A stretch of 5,292 nt of DNA from assembly GCF_044372965.1 (NCBI RefSeq), contig NZ_JBILQX010000214.1, positions 1 through 5,292 on the forward strand, in the 5' to 3' direction. Every line of letters begins with the position of its first letter. The stretch's first letter is position 1. Made by a program: the position numbers and the translations under genes. Source of the DNA: Elstera sp044372965 (GTDB taxonomy: Bacteria; Pseudomonadota; Alphaproteobacteria; Elsterales; Elsteraceae). Of this stretch, positions 1 to 5,195 are shown piece after piece. Below the pieces are notes generated by a model. The model searched no databases. It saw only the letters and a program-made list of their open reading frames with translations, and was not told where the DNA came from.

Positions 1-12
1 TGGCACTCTAAA

Positions 13-351
13 CTAGCGCGCGACTTTTGCCCCCGCCTGCCCTTCCCACTCGCAAAACGCGGTCACGGGCACGAGGCACCGTTGAGCCGGCGTGCTCAGG
101 GCCTTGCGCCAAAACGGGCTTGAGAGGTTTCGGACATTGGTCACGGGCGTCGGCGCATCGCCCGGCGGCGGAAACCCCCAGGCCATGACGTCGAGGCGAC
201 GCTTTCCGTCAACCTTGCGAACGACCCAAGCCAGGCGCTTAGGGAACAATTCCGACGAGGGCAGAGCCCCAAGGCCGGCATAGGGCGCATCGATGCCATA
301 GGCCTGCACAAGTCCGGCCTGATCCGTGGTCGTCTGGTAGCGGTTGCACAT
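13..351 (-). pseudogene. SRAP domain protein (YedK/HMCES-like), cut by a nonsense codon
   Basis: SRAP proteins bind abasic sites in single-stranded DNA and form a covalent thiazolidine link through Cys2, shielding the lesion. The 112-residue frame begins MCNRY, so the catalytic Cys2 is present. It also has the NVR motif (N72, R74) and the EW of FCEWEG (E101), which match family active-site residues. The family is usually over 200 residues, and the active-site histidine near residue 160 is absent here. The frame stops at TAG (13-15). The next codons to the window edge read F-R-V-P in the same frame, and relatives usually have Trp-Phe at this point, so TAG probably replaces TGG. The start follows the umuC stop by 13 bases, with AAGGGA (361-366) nine bases upstream. 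This indicates co-transcription with umuC in an SOS-type unit. The family call is firm; the inactivation is inferred, because the rest of the gene is outside the window. Confidence 0.85.
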
Positions 352-364
352 GCCGTATCATCCC

Positions 365-1354
365 TTAACAGGCAATCACCTGCATTAAGTCGGTCTCCCG
401 CGTCGTATAGCAAGGCGAGAGGTTGTTGCGGCGCATACCCCAGGCAGGTGCGGCGGCAACGGCACCTGGTCGAAGCGTGTTTCGGCCAAAGCGTTGGTTG
501 ACGCTATCCAACGCGGCCATGAGCGCCGCCGATTTTGCCGGGTCGCGCGACGGGAATAAGTCCGCGACCGGCTGCTCATCCGGTTGGTACAGATCGAGGA
601 GCACGATGCCCGCTTTGGCGTAACGATAGCCGTCGCGCCATAGAGCGCGGGCCGCGCGCGTCGCGCTGGTAACGAGGGCCAAGCTGTCAGCGGTCGGCTC
701 CAGGGCAAGGGTGACCTGGTTGCTATAGGACGGATCGCCGCTGAAGCGGCTCGTGTGCATGAAAACCTGCATTCCGCTTGCCTGAAGGCCATGGCGACGG
801 AGCTTTTCAGCGGCGCGGGTCGCGTAGGCCGCGACGGCCTCCCGCATGCCCTCCCAGGACGTGACCGCCTGGCCAAAACTCCGGGTGACCGCGATACTTT
901 TCTTGGGCGGCGGGGTTTGGGAAAACTCAAAGCACGGTATCCCGCGCAGTTCAGCGTGAGTGCGTTGCCCCGTTACCGTCAGCATCTCCCTCACCTGGTC
1001 GCTCTTCAGGGCGGTAAAATGCCCCACCGACGTCACCCCGAGCCGGGCGAGTTTATCGAGCGACGCGCGGCCGATCCCCCAGACGTCGGCCAGATCGAGG
1101 CCCGGAAACAGCCGCGCCCGCACGTCGGCCGACGATAGGTCAAACACCCCTGGCCCGTGCCGATCGGCTTTGGCAATGCGGTTGGCCAGTTTGGCAAGGG
1201 TCTTGGTGGGACCGATGCCAACACAGGTCGGTATCTTTGCGATTTTGCGAACCGCAGCCCGAATATCGACACTCAATGCGGTCAGATCGTCCGTGATGCC
1301 GGTAAAATCCAAAAACATCTCGTCGATCGAATAAGTGTAGCGGCCCGCAATCAT
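365..1354 (-). pseudogene. umuC: UmuC-type Y-family DNA polymerase, 5'-truncated by transposon
   Basis: UmuC is the catalytic subunit of the translesion polymerase DNA Pol V. The open frame has 329 codons, but the first six (from ATG at 1354) lie in the transposon terminal repeat. The polymerase portion begins at 1335 with TYSIDEMFLDF, which contains the palm SIDE acidic pair (D11, E12 of the frame). Downstream are helix-hairpin-helix motifs (GIGPTKTLAKLANRIAK, then DVWGIGRASLDKL), a little-finger region, a possible clamp-binding QPVADLF, and the usual UmuC C-terminus MRRNNLSPCYTTR. E. coli UmuC is ~422 residues with SIDE near 101, so about 97 N-terminal residues are missing. The missing part includes the first catalytic aspartate and the steric gate, so polymerase activity should be lost. 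The C-terminal remnant has no internal stop or frameshift. A fortuitous GAAGG (1359-1363) four bases before the ATG might allow translation of the remnant. Confidence 0.92.
1330..1335. repeat. Possible imperfect 6-base target duplication (left copy)
   Basis: AATAAG before the left end matches ATTAAG (5175-5180) after the right end at five of six bases. Tn552 is known to make 6-7-base duplications, whereas Tn5053 makes 5. With one mismatch in so short a stretch the match may be chance. Confidence 0.25.
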
Positions 1355-1499
1355 CCGGCCTTCGGCCCGATTTCATCGCCATTTTTGGCCCGAATTGCGT
1401 GAGACTGTAAGCGCTCTCCGACCCATATTATTTGCGACTCAGCCCAGATTATATGAGACGGACCCGCAATCATCTGGGCTGGCCCATTATCCGTGAGAC
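1342..1499 (+). repeat. Seven ~19-base subterminal motifs, left end (probable transposase-binding sites)
   Basis: Copies begin at 1342, 1364, 1387, 1420, 1441, 1461 and 1481, all in the same orientation. Their approximate shared form is GRCCC, then an AT-rich core such as ATTAT, then TGAGAC. Examples are GGCCCGAATTGCGTGAGAC (1387-1405) and GGCCCATTATCCGTGAGAC (1481-1499). The first two and the sixth copies diverge in their right half. Start-to-start spacing is 20-23 bases, except 33 between the third and fourth, which is close to two helical turns. Arrays of ~19-22-base sites bound by the transposase are known at the ends of Tn5053 and Tn7, so the same role is inferred. Confidence 0.75.
1359..1363 (-). 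promoter_or_regulatory. Fortuitous ribosome-binding site inside the left terminal repeat
   Basis: On the minus strand GAAGG lies four bases upstream of the ATG at 1352-1354, which is in frame with the umuC remnant. Both lie within the transposon terminal repeat. The transposon end could therefore supply a start for the truncated polymerase. The sequence is visible; its use is inference. Confidence 0.35.
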
Positions 1500-1513
1500 G
1501 GATGGGCCGCGCA

Positions 1514-2485
1514 TCAAACTGGCAAGCCCGCAGCGAGCATTTGCTCCTTGATGTCGCGCGCACGGTCGGCGGGGAGATCATGACGGAACAGCGCCTTCAG
1601 CTCAGACGGCTTAACCCTCAGCATTTCCGTTAAAACCTTCGATGTATAACCGTGCCTGGTAAGCGTAGCCTCCACCCCGTCGATCTGCTTAGACAATACT
1701 GATTCGGCGATTTCCTCGGTGATCGGCTTCAGGTGCGCCTTCAACCCGGTCTCCATGGCAAGTTCGAGATGCTGCTCGATCTGCAAGGGGGTTCGTAGTC
1801 TAGCCGCGAGGAGATCGACCGCGGCAGGTTCAAGCACATCGTCGATCGAGACCTCGCCCTTGCTGCATGTCTCGATTAACCACGTCATATACTCGCGCTG
1901 ACTACCGGCGACGCCCTCCAAGTCGAAGGTCGCCGTGCGATAGCCGATCTCCTCCATGGCAGGGTCCTGCATCTCGTTGCGCAGACGAGGATGGCCCGCC
2001 AGGACGATGGAAAGCCTAGCACCGCCCCCCTTAACAAGCTCGATCAGGCGTTTTAGTGCGATCAAGGTATTGCGATGCAGATCGTGCGCGTCGTCAATGA
2101 ACAGAACGACAGGTTTCTTTCGCTTCTTCACCAGAGCTCGCAGGGCGCGATCGCGCAATTCGCCCGACTTCGGGATCCTGGGTTCCTTCTCTGTGGAGAG
2201 GTCGCAGAACAGCGCGGTGATTAGGGTGCCGAGGGCCACTCGGTTCTTTTCAACCGAAACTGCCGTCGAGACGACAATGCGGTCTTCCTCAAGTAGCCGT
2301 TCCTGCAACTGGGTCAGTGCCGCCGTCTTACCAGCCCCGATGACGCCACTGAGGACGATCAGCGTTCCGTCATAGATCGCCTGCTTCACCTCGTTGAGCA
2401 GATCATGGTGATGCGTGGTCAGGAAATACCCGGCCGAGCGGAGCGAACGCTTGAGCCCATAGAACTCCATCACTTCATTCCGCAT
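1514..2485 (-). CDS. AAA+ ATPase transposition protein, ExeA/TniB-like
   Basis: A 323-residue ATPase predicted to act with the adjacent transposase in target choice and strand-transfer activation, as TniB, TnsC and MuB do. Walker A is GVIGAGKT (47-54). Walker B is VVLFIDDAH (126-134), with the acidic pair D131-D132. VLAGHPRL (161-168) fits a sensor-1 strand, and R183 in GYRTATF is a possible arginine finger. A basic C-terminal region (about 275-310, TEMLRVKPSELKALF) looks helix-turn-helix-like. The start at 2485 was chosen because AGGGG (2495-2499) lies nine bases upstream; ATGs at 2491 and 2494 are too close to it. The gene overlaps the transposase end by 11 bases, implying translational coupling. 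Its last codons lie in the left terminal repeat. The P-loop resembles ExeA/TniB ATPases more than the DnaC-like IstB of IS21. Family confidence is high; the exact partner role is inferred. Confidence 0.9.
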   Translation of the reverse strand: MRNEVMEFYGLKRSLRSAGYFLTTHHHDLLNEVKQAIYDGTLIVLSGVIGAGKTAALTQLQERLLEEDRIVVSTAVSVEKNRVALGTLITALFCDLSTEKEPRIPKSGELRDRALRALVKKRKKPVVLFIDDAHDLHRNTLIALKRLIELVKGGGARLSIVLAGHPRLRNEMQDPAMEEIGYRTATFDLEGVAGSQREYMTWLIETCSKGEVSIDDVLEPAAVDLLAARLRTPLQIEQHLELAMETGLKAHLKPITEEIAESVLSKQIDGVEATLTRHGYTSKVLTEMLRVKPSELKALFRHDLPADRARDIKEQMLAAGLPV

Positions 2486-4190
2486 GGTCATCATCCCCTG
2501 TGGTCGGCTTCTTGCGCGGTTTGAGAAATCGCTGGCGCATCTTCTCGACGATGGTGCGCCGGTCCAACGTCTCGACCAAGATAGCGTCGATGTAGGCCCG
2601 GTCGTCATCGGACAGACGGGCTAGCGGCATCGCCAAATAGTCAGAGATGCCGAGCTTGGCGGCGAGGACGGTTGGATACCGCAATTCCTTAAACGGATCG
2701 GGATCTTGGAACGGAACGACGGGTACAGGCACGGATGCCGATATCTGGACCGGGATAGGACCAATCGCATCGGCAACACCGATCTCGCCAGTCAGCGCGG
2801 CGCGCGGCAGGCCAAGACGGTCAGCCAAAGCCGCCACCCGATCGGCACGCTCCTCGATCTTAGTTTTCTGAAACTTGCGATATTTGTGGAGCGGTATCGG
2901 CCCGCCGGTCGGCGAGAAGGGGCCGTAGCGCTTCTCGCCATGCTCGACATAGAGCTCATGGTCGAATAGGCCCCACCAGAGGACGACGGTTTCGCCCGCT
3001 AGATCGGGAGCGACCTCATAGGTCACGCCATCGGCGGTGAGACGCGCGTCCGCTCCGACTTGACGCCGCTCAGGTTCGCGGGCGAAGGCGCAAAACCGTT
3101 CCCAACTGCACATGGCCCTGACACCCTCAGCCGGCAGGTGGCCCATCCAGTCGTCGATTCGGGAGTGGGGTTCGCTCCGGTGCCGTCGGGTGTTGTAGTC
3201 CCGGTCGATGTAGCGGTGCAGCCACAGATTCGCCTCGGCCTCGTTCTCAGGCTCATGGAAGTGGTACAGGGTCTCGTAGGCTTCTTTGAGTGTGCGGAAT
3301 GGCCGTTCGACCTTCCCCTTGGACCTCGCCGTGGTACGGCGGCCGTCCTTTCCGGCCGGGATGTGGGTCATCATCTTGACGCCCAGACATTCCATGACGT
3401 TTTGGAAAACCCTGCTTTTGGCGACAGGACCATTATCCAAATAGAGGCTATCGGGAATGCCCTGGAGGGGTGAGCCATCCTCACCTTTTGTCGTCATAGC
3501 GTTGAACAGGAACCGAAGCGCCGATTCGGCATCCTCGCCATAAACGCAACGATATTCGACATAGGCGGCACCGCTGCGGTCGTCGACCACGCTGTACAGC
3601 ATCAGCGTCGGATTGCCCCGCCTCGGATCCATCCACAAGGGGCGTTTCACGGCCTTTAGGTCGGATGGGCTCATGTCGAACTGCCAGCATTCATTGCTGC
3701 GCTTGGCCTGGAAGCGGACAACCGGCGGTGCCCGCGTCATCCGAGCTTCGTCGTAGCCCCAGGCAAGCAGATAGCGATTTACCGTTGTTTTGCTCAGAAG
3801 GCCGGGCGGCAGCTTGATAAGGCCATCCGGTGTCTCGACACCATATTCCTCCATCAATTGAATCGCGCGCACCGTCGAGAGATGGTGCCCCTTCTTGTTG
3901 GCGGTGCGGATTTTGAGTGCGGCGATGATCTCGCAGAACCGCTCAAGATCATCGACAGGAATCTTGCGCGGCTTGCCGCGATCAGCGCGGCGAACGGCCT
4001 TGGGCGGTTGGAACAGACGGCGAAGCTGGCGGTAGAGCGTTGCTCGTGAAATGCCATAGAGGCTTGCAGCGCTTTCGAGCATCGCCTTGCGGTCGGGGTG
4101 ACGGGACGGCAGCGCGTCCAGACGACGCCGCAGGTTCATCAGCGCGTCGGCCGGGATAGTGACCGGGCCCGGATCAGGCGGCGCGGGCAT
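2475..4190 (-). CDS. DDE transposase (rve core, Mu-type C-terminal domain), TniA/Tn552-like
   Basis: A 571-residue transposase that should bind the terminal motif arrays and carry out DNA cleavage and strand transfer. An N-terminal helix-turn-helix is seen at about 39-60 (AASLYGISRATLYRQL) and a second DNA-binding segment at 103-146. The RNase-H-fold core has the acidic triad D172 (CWQFDMS), D252 (LYLDNGP) and E295 (KGKVERP), with 42 residues between the last two. NTRRHRS (333-339) closes the core. A beta-rich segment at 385-440 (GVTYEVAP ... GEKRYGPF) fits the Mu-transposase C-terminal barrel. The tail beyond 490 may contact the ATPase. The start MPAPPDP at 4190 overlaps the resolvase end by 17 bases and is the best fit. 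The frame stays open to 4349, but the upstream part shadows the resolvase. Alternatives are ATG at 4139 or 4205; no start has a strong ribosome-binding site. Function is firm; the Tn552 versus IS21 grouping is less so. Confidence 0.9.
   Translation of the reverse strand: MPAPPDPGPVTIPADALMNLRRRLDALPSRHPDRKAMLESAASLYGISRATLYRQLRRLFQPPKAVRRADRGKPRKIPVDDLERFCEIIAALKIRTANKKGHHLSTVRAIQLMEEYGVETPDGLIKLPPGLLSKTTVNRYLLAWGYDEARMTRAPPVVRFQAKRSNECWQFDMSPSDLKAVKRPLWMDPRRGNPTLMLYSVVDDRSGAAYVEYRCVYGEDAESALRFLFNAMTTKGEDGSPLQGIPDSLYLDNGPVAKSRVFQNVMECLGVKMMTHIPAGKDGRRTTARSKGKVERPFRTLKEAYETLYHFHEPENEAEANLWLHRYIDRDYNTRRHRSEPHSRIDDWMGHLPAEGVRAMCSWERFCAFAREPERRQVGADARLTADGVTYEVAPDLAGETVVLWWGLFDHELYVEHGEKRYGPFSPTGGPIPLHKYRKFQKTKIEERADRVAALADRLGLPRAALTGEIGVADAIGPIPVQISASVPVPVVPFQDPDPFKELRYPTVLAAKLGISDYLAMPLARLSDDDRAYIDAILVETLDRRTIVEKMRQRFLKPRKKPTTGDDDHAE
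2495..2499 (-). promoter_or_regulatory. Ribosome-binding site of the ATPase gene
   Basis: AGGGG on the minus strand lies nine bases before the ATG at 2483-2485, inside the end of the transposase gene. It selects MRNEVMEF as the start over two nearer upstream ATGs. Confidence 0.6.
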
Positions 4191-4740
4191 GGACTTCGGC
4201 CACATAGCTGTAGAGCGTCGGCTTAGAAATGCCCATGAGGCGGCAAATTTCGATGACGGTGTGTTTCTTCTCGTCGTAAAGCTGGACAGCCAATCGACGC
4301 TTGTCGGGATCAAGCTGTTTACGTCGCCCGCCGACACGCCCACGCGCACGCGCTGCCTCTAAACCGGCATTGGTGCGCTCACGTATGAGGTTCCGCTCAA
4401 ACTCGGCCAGGGCACCGAAGAGGTGGAAGACCAAGCGACCGCCGCTGGAACTTGTGTCAATCGCCTCCTGCAAACTACGAAGGCCTATCTTCCGCGCCTC
4501 AAGCGTTTCAACCAGGCGGATCAGATCCTTGAGCGAGCGACCGAGCCGGTCCAACCGCCATACCACCAGAGTATCGCCAGCCCGCATGATATCGAGGACT
4601 GCGGTCAAGGCGGGCCGTTCGGCCTTGGCACCGCTCTTTCGATCCTCGAATACCCGTTCGCACCCAGCGACGCGCAGGGCGTCATGCTGAAGATGGAGAT
4701 TTTGATCATCGGTCGAGACGCGCGCGTAGCCGAAGAGCAT
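4174..4740 (-). CDS. Serine resolvase (small serine recombinase, Tn3/Tn552 type)
   Basis: A 188-residue small serine recombinase predicted to resolve transposition cointegrates by recombining two res sites. The N-terminal catalytic domain begins MLFGYARVSTDDQN, with nucleophile S9. WRLDRLGRS supplies R65 and R68, matching the paired active-site arginines of gamma-delta resolvase. GALAEFERNLIRERT (109-123) begins the long dimer helix. A C-terminal helix-turn-helix (161-180, TVIEICRLMGISKPTLYSYV) binds DNA. Length matches the ~185-residue family norm. The start at 4740 has AGAGGGGG (4743-4750) just upstream and matches the family N-terminus; an in-frame ATG at 4782 would add 14 unconserved residues. 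It is the first gene of the unit and overlaps the transposase. Its upstream region has several dyads, so resolvase binding may also repress the promoter, as known for Tn3 relatives. An invertase role is possible but less likely here. Confidence 0.93.
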   Translation of the reverse strand: MLFGYARVSTDDQNLHLQHDALRVAGCERVFEDRKSGAKAERPALTAVLDIMRAGDTLVVWRLDRLGRSLKDLIRLVETLEARKIGLRSLQEAIDTSSSGGRLVFHLFGALAEFERNLIRERTNAGLEAARARGRVGGRRKQLDPDKRRLAVQLYDEKKHTVIEICRLMGISKPTLYSYVAEVHARAA

Positions 4741-4742
4741 GG

Positions 4743-4750
4743 CCCCCTCT
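4743..4750 (-). promoter_or_regulatory. Ribosome-binding site of the resolvase gene
   Basis: AGAGGGGG on the minus strand leaves a five-base gap from its GAGG core to the ATG at 4738-4740. It fixes the start at MLFGYARVS rather than the upstream ATG at 4782. Confidence 0.7.
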
Positions 4751-4755
4751 TTTTT

Positions 4756-4780
4756 GGGCAGCAAACCCGTAGCGCTGCCC
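4756..4780. promoter_or_regulatory. Leader stem-loop before resolvase
   Basis: Seven-base arms GGGCAGC (4756-4762) and GCTGCCC (4774-4780) are separated by 11 bases, ending 15 bases before the resolvase start codon. It could form an mRNA leader hairpin or be a protein-binding dyad. On the minus strand it is followed by six A residues, not T, which argues against a terminator of incoming transcription. Confidence 0.35.
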
Positions 4781-4794
4781 AATAACTTTACGAT

Positions 4795-4813
4795 GAAATC
4801 CTAACCGGATTTC
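4795..4813. promoter_or_regulatory. Perfect 19-base dyad upstream of resolvase
   Basis: Seven-base arms GAAATCC and GGATTTC flank the 5-base centre TAACC, 55 bases before the resolvase start. It could be a resolvase subsite or an operator. There is no adjoining T-run in the direction of transcription, so a terminator is unlikely. Confidence 0.4.
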
Positions 4814-4977
4814 TTTACCACAAAATTGGCAGAATGGCGACGTGTCCCCGGTACCATTCCCAGCAGTAAAGAAAACGGACGTTTCCTTGCCTGACGAAGA
4901 AAGGTCTCTAACATCGGCTTATTCAACGGAGGTCGGGCCGCGCTAAATCTGACGAGGCCGTCGGCCCGGACGCCGAA

Positions 4978-5174
4978 TGCGGGATTGCCGGTTTGATGCG
5001 CGTCCCATCCGTCTCACGGCTAATGGGCCTGTCCCGATGATTGCGGGTCCGTCTCACATAATTCGGGCTGCGTCGCAGATAATGTGGGTCGGAGTGCCCT
5101 TATAATCTCACGCAATTCGGGCCAGAAATGGCGATAAAATCGGGCCGAAAGCCGGATGATTGCGGGCCGCTACA
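4978..5174 (-). repeat. Right terminal inverted repeat, 197 bases
   Basis: This is the reverse complement of 1336-1532 with 20 substitutions and no indels, ending in CCGCTACA at 5174. Its inner end, read on the plus strand (4978-4996), preserves the codons for A-G-L-P-V and a TGA stop, the C-terminus of the ATPase encoded at the other end. It does so with two synonymous changes, and no gene precedes it here. Confidence 0.93.
5011..5168 (-). repeat. Seven ~19-base subterminal motifs, right end
   Basis: This is the mirror image of the left array, with the same seven copies and the same spacing. Examples on the minus strand are GGCCCGAATTGCGTGAGAT near the outer end and GGCCCATTAGCCGTGAGAC at the inner end (5011-5029). 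Many differences between the two ends fall in spacers or in variable motif positions, while GCCC and GAGAC blocks are mostly kept. Transposase binding is inferred. Confidence 0.72.
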
Positions 5175-5195
5175 ATTAAGGAGCGGGGGGAGGAC
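5175..5195. other. 21-base junction between transposon and IS3 element
   Basis: This short G-rich spacer lies between the transposon end and the IS3-family end. In the frame expected for the missing 5' part of umuC it reads proline-rich residues that do not match the conserved sequence before YSIDE. The first six bases may be a target duplication; the origin of the rest is unknown. Confidence 0.5.

Larger units (their letters stand above)
1336..1532 (+). repeat. Left terminal inverted repeat, 197 bases
   Basis: This matches the reverse complement of 4978-5174 at 177 of 197 positions without gaps; similarity stops abruptly beyond 1532. It overlaps the last six codons and the stop of the ATPase gene (1514-1532). 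It also supplies the first six codons of the open frame that runs into umuC. The length is far above the 25-40 bases typical of Tn3 or Tn5053 outer repeats and nearer the ~116 bases known for Tn552. Subterminal motif copies fill most of it. Confidence 0.93.
4741..4977. other. Gene-free dyad-rich region, candidate res site and operon promoter
   Basis: This 237-base stretch between the resolvase and the right terminal repeat has no convincing gene. It holds several inverted repeats. GGGCAGC/GCTGCCC (4756-4762, 4774-4780) lies just before the resolvase. GAAATCC/GGATTTC (4795-4801, 4807-4813) has a 5-base centre. TTCTTTAC/GTAAAGAA (4811-4818, 4866-4873) encloses GAATGG/CCATTC (4832-4837, 4854-4859), a 28-base imperfect dyad. 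AAACG-GA-CGTTT is at 4873-4884, and CGGGCCG/CGGCCCG at 4934-4968. Resolvase genes of this type usually read away from an adjacent res site with three dyad subsites of about 25-34 bases, and the position fits. I could not assign subsites I, II and III with confidence, and saw no strong sigma-70 promoter. Confidence 0.5.
1336..5174. mobile_element. Complete Tn552/Tn5053-like transposon (resolvase, DDE transposase, AAA+ ATPase)
   Basis: The element spans 3,839 bases between gapless 197-base inverted repeats (1336-1532 and 4978-5174; 20 mismatches). Its outer ends are TGTAGCGG and its complement CCGCTACA. TGT...ACA termini are known for Mu, Tn7, Tn552 and Tn5053 relatives. It encodes a serine resolvase, a DDE transposase with a Mu-type C-terminal region and an ATPase, all on the minus strand with overlapping ends. 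This is the gene set of Tn552, and of Tn5053 without tniQ. Such elements transpose replicatively and resolve the cointegrate at an internal res site. No passenger gene is present and all three frames are intact, so the element may be functional. Flanks 1330-1335 (AATAAG) and 5175-5180 (ATTAAG) match at 5 of 6 bases; there is no perfect target duplication. Subfamily placement is uncertain: IS21-like elements share the transposase-then-ATPase order but lack a resolvase. Confidence 0.9.

Noticed and set aside
755..1138. Plus-strand open frame of 127 codons opposite umuC
   Set aside because: It lies wholly antisense to a clear UmuC coding frame, has no recognisable domain, and is explained by high GC content and the rarity of stops in the opposite frame.
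1340..1375. GGCC-TTC-GGCC stem as a terminator after the ATPase gene
   Set aside because: The stem is only four base pairs and no T-run follows it on the minus strand.
1342..1499. Regular short repeats considered as a CRISPR array
   Set aside because: Units are 19 bases with almost no spacer, are degenerate, and are mirrored at both transposon ends; no cas genes are present.
1351..1581. Minus-strand 76-codon open frame across the left terminal repeat
   Set aside because: It consists mostly of terminal-repeat sequence and overlaps the ATPase end in another frame; the translated repeats only reflect the DNA motif array.
3060..3473. Plus-strand open frame of 137 codons opposite the transposase
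   Set aside because: It is antisense to the catalytic core of the transposase and its translation resembles no family; a shadow frame.
4191..4349. N-terminal extension of the transposase from ATG 4349
   Set aside because: The extra 53 residues overlap the resolvase coding region, have low-complexity shadow composition and show no domain; ATG 4190 fits the operon better.
4290..4740. Resolvase considered as part of an invertible promoter or phase-variation switch
   Set aside because: The only inverted repeats flanking it are the transposon ends, and it sits in a transposition operon, so cointegrate resolution is the simpler role.
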